Positions 9,148-18,524 of a stretch of DNA of 64,000 nucleotides are shown here, one piece after another. The position numbers were made by a program, and so were the translations under genes. Under the pieces are notes generated by a model that had not been told where the DNA came from, did no database searches, and saw only the letters and a list, made by a program, of their open reading frames with translations. Every line of letters begins with the position of its first letter. The stretch's first letter is position 1. Where the stretch lies: positions 2,046,001 through 2,110,000 of the forward strand of contig NC_014643.1 in assembly GCF_000164695.2 (NCBI RefSeq), in the 5' to 3' direction. The stretch comes from Rothia dentocariosa ATCC 17931 (GTDB lineage: Bacteria > Actinomycetota > Actinomycetes > Actinomycetales > Micrococcaceae).

Positions 9148-10293
9148 TTATTTTTTCTTATGGAGCCGCCATTCGGTATCGCCTGCTCCCGAGTCATCGC
9201 GATGCCAATGCTGCCCTGTCACCGGGTCAGGCTGCGTTAACTTTGGATTCGGGTTATTACGATCGGGCTCATCCGGATGTGCTGGGCATCCTCGAGCACC
9301 AGGGTCTTCGTGGCAGGTTTTACCTACAGAATGCACCTCGGTATCCCACACGCGTACTAGAGTGGGATCACTGCGAACCGTAAGCGAGCCAACAATATTC
9401 CAATCTCCACCTTTGAGACGGTACCGACCCTGATAGGTGACAGTAACGTAAGCATGATAGTTGCCGGATTCTTTGAAAGCATAGCTGGTGTCGGTGGGTT
9501 TAAAGTTACGTTTGCTCTTGTCCCAGACAGAGCCTTGCGCGGTTCCTGAATCCCGCGTTGTGTACACAGGGTCGCCGGCACCGTACTCATAGGTATAGGC
9601 AACGGGAACAGCTTCTATCGTGACTTCTTCATCGAGGATAGTAGTATCACGTGCTTCGGTTTTAACACCGGTCACATAGAAGTTTGTGTTGATCCCGGTA
9701 TTGACGTGGGGCTCATGCCCGTCGAAATGTAGTGCGGGTTTTGTGGTGGTAAGTTCGGCGAGTTGCTCCCGAACCTGGTGCTCTATCTTTTGGGTGCGAA
9801 CTTGGGCGTTATCGGCAGTAGGTTCGTTTTCAGGTGTGTTTTGGTCTGCAGGATCGTTGGGAACGCACGTTATACCGCCGTTTCCTGACTGAACGACACC
9901 GTATTGTTTATAGTTGCCTGAATCGTCAATGGGTAGGGGAACACGGGCTACTTTACCGGGTTTCCCTTGGTAGAGACAGGGCGCATCTTTAGAAGCATTG
10001 CCATTGTAGACATCGAAGGTATTTCCTACACTACTCACGGTTGCGGGAGCGTTAGAGCCTGTATCGGCGATACCTTGCTTCGCGTCAGTATCTCGATATC
10101 CATTACTTTGTTGAGGTACCGTATGAGGTTCGTTAGGCTGTTGTGAATTGCTGGAAGACGAGGTTCCCTTAACCGTGAGTTTACCTCCGTGGATATTGCC
10201 TGAATAGTCGTTTGCAGCAGAAGAAGAGTATGACACTGTACAGAAGAAAATTACTGTTATAGCGCAAAAAACGCGTTTCTTATTTGAGCTCAA
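9148..10293 (-). CDS. Secreted protein with signal peptide and PKD-like region
   Basis: About 381 residues from TTG 10293, giving a clean signal peptide (SSNKKRVFCAITVIFFCTVSY, then SSSAA). I prefer this to the TTG at 10311 because GGGATGG lies six bases upstream of it. A Ser/Gln/Pro-rich linker follows. The second half has a beta-rich segment with VPVAYTYEYGAGD, YAFKESGNYHAYVTVTYQGRY and SLTVRSD, a pattern similar to PKD/immunoglobulin-like folds. The C-terminus is polar, with two Cys (TCHEDPGARGC) and a KKK end. It overlaps the end of the upstream lipoprotein gene, so the two are probably co-translated and may act together outside the cell. Function unknown; no catalytic motif is seen. Confidence 0.7.
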   Translation of the reverse strand: MSSNKKRVFCAITVIFFCTVSYSSSAANDYSGNIHGGKLTVKGTSSSSNSQQPNEPHTVPQQSNGYRDTDAKQGIADTGSNAPATVSSVGNTFDVYNGNASKDAPCLYQGKPGKVARVPLPIDDSGNYKQYGVVQSGNGGITCVPNDPADQNTPENEPTADNAQVRTQKIEHQVREQLAELTTTKPALHFDGHEPHVNTGINTNFYVTGVKTEARDTTILDEEVTIEAVPVAYTYEYGAGDPVYTTRDSGTAQGSVWDKSKRNFKPTDTSYAFKESGNYHAYVTVTYQGRYRLKGGDWNIVGSLTVRSDPTLVRVWDTEVHSVGKTCHEDPGARGCPAHPDEPDRNNPNPKLTQPDPVTGQHWHRDDSGAGDTEWRLHKKK

Positions 10294-11035
10294 CTTTTTC
10301 CATCCCAGCAAATGCCCAGTGACCAGTTGATTTGAAAACGATACCGAACTCGATAGTGTTCTTATTTTGTTCGGACAAGGGATAGGTATGGGTCTTATAG
10401 TCTTCGTTATCTAAGTAGACGACGTCGTTAGCGATAATATTTCCGATGATGAGGTAAACGTGATCGCTTGGCGATATCAGAGTGGACGGGTCAAAGGTGA
10501 GTTTTCTAGTACCACCAACTGCCCATCCTCCCTTTTGGTAGAGCCTATAGACATAGTTGGCAATCTCTTCCTCTTCTTTATAACCTTCAGACGTATAGTC
10601 AGCATATGGTTGTACGTCTCCAGTCTGTATAGCGTAATTCCGCAGGTCGTTCCAATACTGAATAAAGTGAAAAAGCGCCTCCGGTGTCTCAATCCCAATG
10701 TCTTCGGGCTTTTTGGGCTTGGGGACATTCTGCGCGGGTCCTTTTTCGTCTGCAGGACGGTACTCACCTTTGGGCGCTTCAGAGCCACCAGAATAACCCT
10801 TAGTGAAGGTCGGATGCGCCTGGGCCTCAGGTGAGGCAGATTCGGTACCATGTGGGCTGGAGCTACCGTCTGTGGTGTTGGATGTTTCGGCACGAGCAGG
10901 TGCCGTCTCATGTGCTTGCTCTCCGCAAGCGGTCAGGAACTCAGTAACGCAGATCCCCGATGCGAAGGCTATCAGGGCACGACGGTTGAGGACTTTTTGA
11001 GGCACACTGTTGTGCCTAAGGGCAGGAATGCTCAT
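10280..11035 (-). CDS. DUF6318-like lipoprotein
   Basis: 251 residues. An N-terminal RR followed by a hydrophobic stretch ends in the lipobox LTAC (FLTACGEQ), so a diacylglyceryl-anchored lipoprotein is expected. A long Ser/Thr/Pro/Glu linker leads to a globular domain that starts EYRPADEKGPAQNVPKPKKP and continues with a helical FIQYWNDLRNYAIQTGD segment. This motif set is what I recognise from the actinobacterial DUF6318 family, whose function is unknown. The gene is first in a two-gene unit with the secreted protein that follows. No strong Shine-Dalgarno sequence precedes the ATG. Confidence 0.72.
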   Translation of the reverse strand: MSIPALRHNSVPQKVLNRRALIAFASGICVTEFLTACGEQAHETAPARAETSNTTDGSSSPHGTESASPEAQAHPTFTKGYSGGSEAPKGEYRPADEKGPAQNVPKPKKPEDIGIETPEALFHFIQYWNDLRNYAIQTGDVQPYADYTSEGYKEEEEIANYVYRLYQKGGWAVGGTRKLTFDPSTLISPSDHVYLIIGNIIANDVVYLDNEDYKTHTYPLSEQNKNTIEFGIVFKSTGHWAFAGMEKVELK

Positions 11036-11238
11036 CAGTGAACTTTCGTGGTTGGGTGAATATACAGCAGGCCGCAGGGGAGCGCGACCCTTTTCAACAG
11101 TACTGTTACATGTAAAGAATAAGAAATATTACTTTATAAGAGTTTGAAAATTACCAAAACTTAGAGATATGTGCACGGCAATGACACATAAAGTCCGTGA
11201 ACCTATTGGGCCCAACGGTATATGCTACAGTGAAAACG

Positions 11239-11346
11239 CGATATGGGGTGCTCCATTTTGTAACGGATACACAGCACGGCGCTGTGATCTGGAGCTGAGA
11301 TATACCCATTGAACCTGCTCTAGTTAGAACTAGCGAAGGGATATCG
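11239..11346 (+). ncRNA. TPP riboswitch (THI element)
   Basis: The conserved TPP-aptamer boxes are all present: GGGGTGC at 11245, CTGAGATATACCC at about 11294-11307, GAACCTG, and CTAGC-GAAGGGA at the 3' side. The closing stem pairs CGATAT (11239-11244) with ATATCG (11341-11346). It lies about 110 bases upstream of the ThiD-TenA start and so should repress that gene when thiamine pyrophosphate is plentiful. The mechanism (transcription or translation control) is not clear from the spacer. Confidence 0.95.
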
Positions 11347-11458
11347 AACCGTGGCAGAGCAGCCTTAACCTTCTTTCTGAAACACCCGATTCATCATTAT
11401 CTAGATAGCGTGGTGCGTTTGCAGCGATGCCACGCCCATCCCAAGGAGACTTATAGCT

Positions 11459-13102
11459 ATGACGCTATTAAACACATCTACGCCTCGTGTGCTTTCCATT
11501 GCCGGAACCGACCCTACAGGCGGTGCTGGAATCCAGGCCGATCTCAAGTCTATTGCCGCAAGCGGTGGTTACGGTATGTGCGCCACAACCGTGCTTGTCG
11601 CACAGAATACACAAGGGGTTCGCAGCATTTTTGCTCCACCCACCGAGTTTTTACAAGAACAGCTTGCGGCAGTTTTCGACGATGTGACTGTGGATGCCGT
11701 TAAAATTGGTATGCTCGGCGATGTTGAAACTATCACTACCGTCAAGACCTGGCTTGCAGAACATCCGGTACCAGTGGTGGTACTTGATCCGGTGATGGTT
11801 GCCTCCAGTGGCGATCGCCTGATTAGTCAAGACGCCGAGCAGGCACTGCGCGAATTGGTGGCGCAGGCAGATGTTATCACTCCGAATATCGCCGAACTCG
11901 CGGTGCTCTGTGAGAGCAACCCTGCCCAGACTTTGAAGGAGGCGCATAACCAGGCGGCTCAGCTCGCGGGGAGCACTGGCACGATCGTGATTGTTAAGGG
12001 CGGTCACCTGACGGGGGAGGACGCCGGAAACTCGGCTGTTTTTCCTGATGGAACTCATACACATGTGGCTACTGCTCGCGTCCAAACGAAGAATACCCAC
12101 GGTACCGGGTGCTCACTCTCATCAAGTCTTGCTACCCGCCTTGGACTTGCTCTTGTGAATGGCAATAATGAGCTGAGTGTACGAGTACTCACGAACGCGC
12201 TGGCATGGAGCACCCGGTGGCTCAACGAAGCTATTATCGCTGGTGAGGAACTGCACGTGGGCAGCGGGCAGGGTCACGGACCGGTTGATCATCAGGCACG
12301 TGCTCGCCGTTTGGAGCATGCAGCCGATACGAAGCCGTGGGAGCACTTATACGCTGATAAAAATCTTACGGGCGAGAGTCCCAAGAATTTGGTGAAACCT
12401 GCGCAGCGGAAATCCCCAGAGCCGAAGGTAGCCCCGGCGGGTCCGTGGACTGCCGCCCTGTGGCAAGCTACCGGTGATATCTGGCGTGACATTCTCGATT
12501 TGCCCTTTATTCGCGGGCTGGGCGACGGCACGCTTGACGAAGATTTATTCGGCTTCTACCTTGACCAAGATGCGCAGTACCTTGCCCAGTATTCTCGCGC
12601 CTTAGCTACTCTTGCGGCACGTGCCACCTCATCGCAAGGTCAGGTGCATTGGGCTGCGGGTGCCCAGGCGGCAATTGTTGAGGAATCGCTTTTGCACGAT
12701 GAATGGTTGGCGGCGCATCCCGCTATTCCTGCGGAGCAGGGTGGTATTCGGCGTGGTGCGCCTTCGGCAGTGACAATGGGGTACACGAACTTTTTACGTG
12801 CTACTGCTGCTGGTGAGGATTATGTGGTGGGCGCAGCTGCGGCGCTTCCATGCTACTGGCTGTACCTTGAGATCGGTTACCGGCTTTTGGAGAAAACCCA
12901 CGAGGAACATCCGTATAATTCCTGGATTTCGGTGTATGGCGGCGAAGAGTTTGCTGCAGATGTGCGCCGCTGCGTGGCGGTTGTTGAGGAAGCATTTGAG
13001 CAGGCTTCCCCCAGTCAGCGTGTTGCCGCCGCTCAGGCATATATGAGCGCATGCCTATATGAACGTGACTTCTTCGACCAGGCTCATAGAGCGTTGCGGT
13101 AA
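11459..13102 (+). CDS. thiD: ThiD-TenA fusion: HMP(-P) kinase / aminopyrimidine hydrolase
   Basis: 547 residues with two enzymes. Residues ~8-275 are a PfkB-type hydroxymethylpyrimidine (phosphate) kinase: IAGTDPTGGAGIQADLKS at the start, DPVMVASSGDRL, and a KNTHGTGCSLSS anion-hole motif. A linker of about 50 residues follows. Residues ~328-547 are TenA/thiaminase II, with the catalytic Cys in LPCYW at 465, the YLxQD motif, and a Glu at 535 in YERDFF matching the known acid/base Glu. The protein would both salvage pyrimidine from degraded thiamine and phosphorylate it for thiamine synthesis. The ATG follows AAGGAG by 11 bases. A TPP riboswitch precedes it. Confidence 0.93.
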   Translation: MTLLNTSTPRVLSIAGTDPTGGAGIQADLKSIAASGGYGMCATTVLVAQNTQGVRSIFAPPTEFLQEQLAAVFDDVTVDAVKIGMLGDVETITTVKTWLAEHPVPVVVLDPVMVASSGDRLISQDAEQALRELVAQADVITPNIAELAVLCESNPAQTLKEAHNQAAQLAGSTGTIVIVKGGHLTGEDAGNSAVFPDGTHTHVATARVQTKNTHGTGCSLSSSLATRLGLALVNGNNELSVRVLTNALAWSTRWLNEAIIAGEELHVGSGQGHGPVDHQARARRLEHAADTKPWEHLYADKNLTGESPKNLVKPAQRKSPEPKVAPAGPWTAALWQATGDIWRDILDLPFIRGLGDGTLDEDLFGFYLDQDAQYLAQYSRALATLAARATSSQGQVHWAAGAQAAIVEESLLHDEWLAAHPAIPAEQGGIRRGAPSAVTMGYTNFLRATAAGEDYVVGAAAALPCYWLYLEIGYRLLEKTHEEHPYNSWISVYGGEEFAADVRRCVAVVEEAFEQASPSQRVAAAQAYMSACLYERDFFDQAHRALR

Positions 13103-13134
13103 TCTCACACCATCCGGACCCCACGCGAAAAAGT

Positions 13135-13200
13135 AAAAAAGGCTCTTTATCCATATAAAGCGTATTTTTCACCGCTTGATTTGGATAAAGAGCCTTTTTT
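13135..13200. repeat. Long hairpin repeat, copy 1 (bidirectional terminator)
   Basis: AAAAAAGGCTCTTTATCC pairs with GGATAAAGAGCCTTTTTT, and the inner arms extend the stem with one or two mismatches around a ~10-base loop. It lies between the convergent ends of thiD-tenA and hsdR and has A/T runs on both sides, so it should terminate both. A copy that differs only slightly occurs at 21241-21303 on the far side of the restriction genes. Confidence 0.85.
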
Positions 13201-13220
13201 ACATGGGCAGATAATAAGAA

Positions 13221-16200
13221 TTAAGAACCCTGCACGCTCTGGGGTAGTCCATCATTAATATTCTTCACGGTTTGAGCAACTCGACTCGTCCATACGTAGT
13301 CGATTGTGTATTCATCAGAATATGGGATGCCGTAGAGGGCTTTCGGCTCTACCGTACCATCGTCAACAAGCGCATCAGTGAGCATCTTCAGAAGGTCAAG
13401 CTGAGCTTGCGTGGTGTCCTCTCGAATAAACTCTTTGAGATGTTTCTGCACAGCCTTACGATCCATGCCCACCATAGAACGCACATAAAGCCCTAGGTTC
13501 GGGTGGTCCTGCCGAACAGTCAGAATATCATCAACCGTGAATTCGCCGGATGCTACAAAAGCGGCATCGAGTTCCTGCATATCAGCGTCATTGAGCGCGT
13601 AGCCTTTACGAGCTTTCTGCACGGCAGGGTTATCCAGCAGCTCACGCATACGGTACTGGATTTTAGCCTCAAACTCCTGCGGACTCACGGTACCGGTTGT
13701 ATTGAGCAGAATCTCTGTTTCAATGCTCTCGTGCGCATGATCGGCGAAATCGGTATAGAAAGGCTTGCGCTCGCTCTTTGAGAGCAAAGATAGAAGACCG
13801 CGCACATCTTGGCGAATAGACTCAAGGTATGCGAGGGAAACCTGCGGACCCCAAGCTTCCGAGAGTACATAATCAAAATGCGCTTTCTGCCGTTCGACGT
13901 CAGGGATAGTATCAACAAGTTTGCTAAGACCCAGAGCGATTTTCCGGAGGCGCTCCAACCGCGGTTTTGCCGCCGCAATATTGCCGTCCAACAGATCTAG
14001 TTGTAGCTTACGTATCGTGAGGTCGAAGGAAAGCGCAACGGGAGCGCCTTCACCAATATTGCCGCCTAGCTCAGCAAGTGAGAGTATTTGTTCTTGGGCT
14101 TCAGTATTGAGCGCGGAAGACCAGATACTTTCATCCTGCATGCGCTGTACCGCATGTAGGTGTTTACGCACGAATGGGCTGTCGGTATTGAGCGAGTTAA
14201 TAAATGTACGCAGCTGCCCAACAAGCGCAGGGCGCAGAGACTCGTAGTCGGCAGAGCTAAGCTCACCAGCGTGAGAATCCAGTTCCACCAGCAGAGCTAA
14301 GGTGGTCTCGAAAGTGCGTGTTGCTTGCGGTTTCTGTGGGGTTCCGTTAGGTGCTTTGAAATCGCTCCTGAAGAACTCAAGATTTCTGCAGCAATCGAAA
14401 ACTTTAAAATCGGTCTTTTTTGTGCCGGGACCAAAGACATCAGAGCATAGGCGAGTTCCACGCCCAAGCATCTGCCAGTATTTAGCGTAGGAACGCACGG
14501 GTTTGAAGAAAACCAAATTGAGAACTTCGGGTACGTCTATACCGGTATCGAGCATATCGACGCTGACCGCGATTTGTGGCATTTTTTCGGGGTCAGAAAA
14601 ATCGTCGATTAACGATTGAGCTCGTTCAGTACTATGGGTAATCACGCGAGCAAATGTACCGCCATACTGAGGGTACAGGGCATCGAACCGCTGTCTTATG
14701 TAGTTGGCGTGGTTCTGGTTATGAGCGAAGATAATAGTTTTTCCCAGTTTGTTGCCGTTTTCCACACGATAACCCTGGGTCATTAGCTCGCTGAGTACAT
14801 GGTCTACAGTTTGCTTGTTAAAAAGGTAATCGTTGAGTAGGTGTGAGGGAATGTGGTTGGGCTTCTCGTGAGTTTCTTCATCCCACTCAATTAAGTCCCA
14901 TTTCGCCTTATCGTCGTCAGAGAGCTCGTCATAGTGAATGCCATCGCTCAGAAAATCAGTGCTCAGAGATATTCCCCGTGGTGGTACCAAGTATCCATCA
15001 TCAACTGCCTGTTCAAGCGAATAGTAGTCGGTTGGCTCGCCTTGATTAAGCCCGAAGAGCTCATAAGTATCGTGGTCTACATCGTCTTTCGGGGTGGCGG
15101 TCAGCCCAACAAGAAGGGCATCGAAATACTCAAAAATCTGTTTATATTTGGAGTAAACAGATCGGTGTGCCTCATCAATAACGACTAGATCGAAGAACCC
15201 GGGTGAAAACTTGCGTTGTTCAATCAGGTTCATGATGGTGGGATAGGTACAGCCGTAAACACGACCGCTAGTGTCTTTATCGGTGAGCAAATTAACGATG
15301 CTCATTTCGGTTCTAAAGTGGGAGCGAAACGCATTCACCGCCTGATTAACCAAAGAGACACGATCAGCCAGAAAGAGCGTATTTTTTACCCAACCAGCGT
15401 CAGAAAGCATCTTGACGATTGCCATAGAGATACGTGTTTTACCGGCCCCGGTTGCCATGACGAGAAGAGCACGGCGACGGTTTTCAGCGTCGAAGGCAGT
15501 ACCGACGGAACGCACAGCATTGATTTGATACTTGCGGTCGACTAGGTCGTGGCTAATGGGCGCATTATTGAGAGGCTGCGCACGTCTGCGGGCATGCAGA
15601 CGTTCAAGGTCGTTACGGGTGGGGAACGCCAGAATACTACGTACCTGATAGCCAGGTTTACCTGTAGGGCTATCCTTCCACTGATCCCAGAGCTTATGTT
15701 GAGTTCCGTTGGTTGTGATAATTACCGGGTAAACCCCGTACATCCGGTAGAGTCCCTGCGCATAGAGCTCAGCCTGTCGTTCTCCTTCATGAGAGTCTCG
15801 ACTGGCACGTTTTGCTTCGATAACGGCGAGCGGCTTGCCATCGGTACCCCAGAGAACATAATCGGCTTTTCCGGTACCAAGCGAACCGTCTTTACGAATA
15901 GGGATATTCGGTATGGAAACTTCGCGTAGGTTTTCAGCCGAAGTATCCCATCCTGCGAGTTCAAGCTCAACATCAATGAGAGCAGTACGAGTTTCTGCTT
16001 CGTTGTAGTCACGAATATCCTGGGGCGTAGTCTCGGTGAAGGTGGTCTTGAGTTGAGCTTCGAGATCGGCTAATCGTTCTTGAAGAGCTTTATTTTCTGC
16101 TTCTTTAGCGGCAAGTTGCGCTTGATGAGCTTCTCTAGCCTGTTCAAGTTCTTCGGCAAGCTTGATAAGTTCTTTTTGCGATACTTTTTGCTGTGGAGCC

Positions 16201-16646
16201 GATCCGGGTAATTGCGGTACCTTAGTCACCTCGAAGGCGGCACGTGGGTCTATTGCTGAGCCGTAGGGGGAGTGGTAGCGTGCTGCCCAGACGAGCAGAT
16301 GGTGTAGGTCTCGCACGGTTTGCATAGCAACGTCACCACTAATACGGTTGCCGTGTGCGGCTTTGTTTCCGGCGAGCCTAATCAGGCGCATTTTGTCGTG
16401 GAGGGCAGGATGACGAACGAGGTTCTGAAACTCGGGATTGCGCAGACGGTCCACTAGGGTGGGCGTGCTCTTGCCATAAGGGTTCTGGAGGCTGCGCGCA
16501 CGATAGAGATAATCGACAAGCTGTTCAAGCGTAATTCGAGCGTAGATAGCAACCATGGAAGCATCTATACGCAAGGCGCTCTCAGTTTTGAGAGCATTCG
16601 GGTGCACCTCTGGGATGCTCTGTTTCAGGAAGTCGAAGTTGCTCAT
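13221..16646 (-). CDS. hsdR: Type I restriction enzyme, R subunit
   Basis: 1141 residues, a usual length for HsdR of the EcoEI-like group. An N-terminal DUF4145-like helical region (1-130) is followed by a coiled coil (~156-200). The nuclease core has D262 and E277-A-K279 (PD-ExK). The translocase has Walker A TGAGKT at 399-404, DEAH at 491-494, and GLTATP. The helical C-terminal region is EcoEI R-like. It cuts DNA after ATP-driven translocation when bound to the HsdM/HsdS complex. It is the last gene of the minus-strand hsd cluster. The ATG has a GAGG about 11 bases upstream. All key residues are present, so it looks functional. Confidence 0.93.
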   Translation of the reverse strand: MSNFDFLKQSIPEVHPNALKTESALRIDASMVAIYARITLEQLVDYLYRARSLQNPYGKSTPTLVDRLRNPEFQNLVRHPALHDKMRLIRLAGNKAAHGNRISGDVAMQTVRDLHHLLVWAARYHSPYGSAIDPRAAFEVTKVPQLPGSAPQQKVSQKELIKLAEELEQAREAHQAQLAAKEAENKALQERLADLEAQLKTTFTETTPQDIRDYNEAETRTALIDVELELAGWDTSAENLREVSIPNIPIRKDGSLGTGKADYVLWGTDGKPLAVIEAKRASRDSHEGERQAELYAQGLYRMYGVYPVIITTNGTQHKLWDQWKDSPTGKPGYQVRSILAFPTRNDLERLHARRRAQPLNNAPISHDLVDRKYQINAVRSVGTAFDAENRRRALLVMATGAGKTRISMAIVKMLSDAGWVKNTLFLADRVSLVNQAVNAFRSHFRTEMSIVNLLTDKDTSGRVYGCTYPTIMNLIEQRKFSPGFFDLVVIDEAHRSVYSKYKQIFEYFDALLVGLTATPKDDVDHDTYELFGLNQGEPTDYYSLEQAVDDGYLVPPRGISLSTDFLSDGIHYDELSDDDKAKWDLIEWDEETHEKPNHIPSHLLNDYLFNKQTVDHVLSELMTQGYRVENGNKLGKTIIFAHNQNHANYIRQRFDALYPQYGGTFARVITHSTERAQSLIDDFSDPEKMPQIAVSVDMLDTGIDVPEVLNLVFFKPVRSYAKYWQMLGRGTRLCSDVFGPGTKKTDFKVFDCCRNLEFFRSDFKAPNGTPQKPQATRTFETTLALLVELDSHAGELSSADYESLRPALVGQLRTFINSLNTDSPFVRKHLHAVQRMQDESIWSSALNTEAQEQILSLAELGGNIGEGAPVALSFDLTIRKLQLDLLDGNIAAAKPRLERLRKIALGLSKLVDTIPDVERQKAHFDYVLSEAWGPQVSLAYLESIRQDVRGLLSLLSKSERKPFYTDFADHAHESIETEILLNTTGTVSPQEFEAKIQYRMRELLDNPAVQKARKGYALNDADMQELDAAFVASGEFTVDDILTVRQDHPNLGLYVRSMVGMDRKAVQKHLKEFIREDTTQAQLDLLKMLTDALVDDGTVEPKALYGIPYSDEYTIDYVWTSRVAQTVKNINDGLPQSVQGS

Positions 16647-16775
16647 CGGCGTGCGTACCTCGTGTGCGGTGAGTTGACGATATATTTCAAGTGTACCCCG
16701 CGATGACTGGGTATGCGCGTCTAACTGTTATACAGATCAGTAGAAGTGAAGATGTTTCTAGTACCTGACTTGAGA

Positions 16776-18005
16776 CTAGGCTTCGAACCCGTAGGTCTGG
16801 AAGAACAGCACAATATAAGCACAGGCTTCAGCGTCAGAGTCGGCTTTGTGATGTTTCAGCTTGAATTTAGGCGCACAGGCTTTAATGACGGTCGGAAGCT
16901 TATGGTTTTCCAAGTGAGGAAGTGCTTTCTTCGCCATACGGTACGTACAGAAGAAATGCGTGGGCACGGTATGTACGTTGTAATAATCATCGAGTTCTTG
17001 CCATACCTTTGAGTCAAAGCTAGCGTTGTGGGCATATACGGGGAACGACCCTATAAACGCAGTGATAGCTGGCAGGACTTCGACCCATGTGGGTGCTACT
17101 CGCACAGTGCGAGCAGAAATTCCATGCAGGTGTGTGAATTCGAATCTTCGTAATTCGGCGGGTGGTTTAAGGTAGCTCACCAGACGGTCTACTACAAGAC
17201 CATTCTGAACTTTGATAAGTGCAATCTGGCATGCCGAAGCGCCACTGACGCTATTAGCGGTTTCGAAATCTACTGCAACGTAGGTAGAAGCTGCTAATAA
17301 TTCTGGCGTGGGAATGTACGAAGAGCTAGTACGTTTTCGAATCCTAGTGGGTTTCGTCCATTTGATTCCTGAAGAATGTGAAGATCCGCTGTTTAGTTTT
17401 AGCTCTGCGTGACGAGCTGTTGTGTAAGGGGAATAACCTGCCTTGATGCGTTCTTTGAGCTCTACTTCTTGCGCGCGCAGCTCTTTCCACTCTCTGTTGT
17501 ACGGTGTGGGGTCTTGACTCTGTTGCTTGGCAAGAAGCTCTTGAGCTTTAGCGAGCCGTTTGAGCAGGTCGAGGCGATGGTCCTCCCGAGCGGGAGGGAT
17601 ACCTTCATCTAGCCAACCTTTGATGAGATCAACTTCATTGGCATATTGTTTCATTTTATGCTGCAGAATGGCAGCCTGCACAACGTAGTATTCCATAACA
17701 TAGTCATGATTGGAAAGTGCGGCATCTCGCATAGAGTTTACACACTCTAGAGCTAGAGCCAGAGCTTCGTTGAGGTTACCTTCACGCTTGTAACGGGCTA
17801 TATCTTCTGTGTAATCGCAAATAGCCCGTCCTTGATACGTGGGTATTACCCAGGTGTTTTCTATGATGGTTTCAGGCTCAGTCGCAAAACTAGTTGACTC
17901 GTGAGAAAGATTTAGCTGTGATACAGGGTGAGAGCCTGTCAAGGATCTCTGAATATTCTTGATGAGGTTGAAAAGAGCACGCAGAAAGTCCAAAGTGAAC
18001 TCCAA
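16776..18005 (-). CDS. DEDDh exonuclease-domain protein with helical N-terminus in hsd locus
   Basis: 409 residues as drawn from TTG 18005. A TTG at 17993 with GGAG six bases upstream is equally possible. Residues ~240-409 are a DnaQ/RNase T-type 3'-5' exonuclease: DFET at 246-249, NASFD with Asp 331, and HHKADSD with His 386 and Asp 391. All DEDDh residues are present. The first 230 residues are unlike a polymerase subunit: a stretch near 60-165 has helix pairs similar to TPR repeats, then a charged helix and a basic linker (TKPTRIRKRTSSS). It sits between hsdS and hsdR on the same strand, so an accessory role in DNA or RNA degradation with the restriction system is inferred. Neither substrate nor partner is known. 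Confidence 0.8.
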   Translation of the reverse strand: MEFTLDFLRALFNLIKNIQRSLTGSHPVSQLNLSHESTSFATEPETIIENTWVIPTYQGRAICDYTEDIARYKREGNLNEALALALECVNSMRDAALSNHDYVMEYYVVQAAILQHKMKQYANEVDLIKGWLDEGIPPAREDHRLDLLKRLAKAQELLAKQQSQDPTPYNREWKELRAQEVELKERIKAGYSPYTTARHAELKLNSGSSHSSGIKWTKPTRIRKRTSSSYIPTPELLAASTYVAVDFETANSVSGASACQIALIKVQNGLVVDRLVSYLKPPAELRRFEFTHLHGISARTVRVAPTWVEVLPAITAFIGSFPVYAHNASFDSKVWQELDDYYNVHTVPTHFFCTYRMAKKALPHLENHKLPTVIKACAPKFKLKHHKADSDAEACAYIVLFFQTYGFEA

Positions 18006-18138
18006 AAGTTGAGCGAATGATCAACGGTAGTATACACCTGCTCTGAGTGAAGTATGAATTTAATATAGATATTTTTCTTATTTATTAAACTATCTGGTCA
18101 ATAACTATACTTATTTCCATGAGAAATATATTTAAAAA

Positions 18139-18453
18139 CTATTTCTCAACTGGATTAATTTTATAGATAACTCCATCGTGAAGCATCTGGCACAATGTTA
18201 TTGCTAGGCTTACCATTGCTTTGGCTTCCAATATATCTGCTGGATCATGGTCGTTAAGATGTCTCTGCGGGCTGTAATAAATTAGATCTAAAAACTTTAC
18301 GAATTGATTGGCTGCATATTCCTGAGATGAGTCTTCACGATGATCGGTTGGAAAGCCTGACTTCCACTTCCCAGTGGAAATCGCGTTTTTAAAATTACCC
18401 AGAGCTTTGCCCCATTGCCCGTTTTTGTCTTTTGAAACTGTTTTAACAAACAT
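18139..18453 (-). CDS. Small hypothetical protein in hsd locus, possibly 5'-truncated
   Basis: 104 residues from ATG 18453 (MFVKTVSKDKNGQWGKALG), mostly helical in character. The same frame stays open upstream to 18530 and reads like protein (NPNPELAWRDAQAAIERMF), but that part contains no ATG, GTG or TTG. Either translation starts at 18453 without a Shine-Dalgarno sequence, or the gene has lost its 5' end or suffered a frameshift where it meets the end of hsdS (stop at 18525). I do not recognise the family. Local base composition is AT-rich compared with hsdM and hsdR, suggesting separate origin. Confidence 0.5.
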   Translation of the reverse strand: MFVKTVSKDKNGQWGKALGNFKNAISTGKWKSGFPTDHREDSSQEYAANQFVKFLDLIYYSPQRHLNDHDPADILEAKAMVSLAITLCQMLHDGVIYKINPVEK

Positions 18454-18524
18454 CCTCTCAATGGCTGCTTGAGCATCTCGCCATGCTAATTCTGGATTGG
18501 GGTTCCTGTTGTAGGTATATTTCC

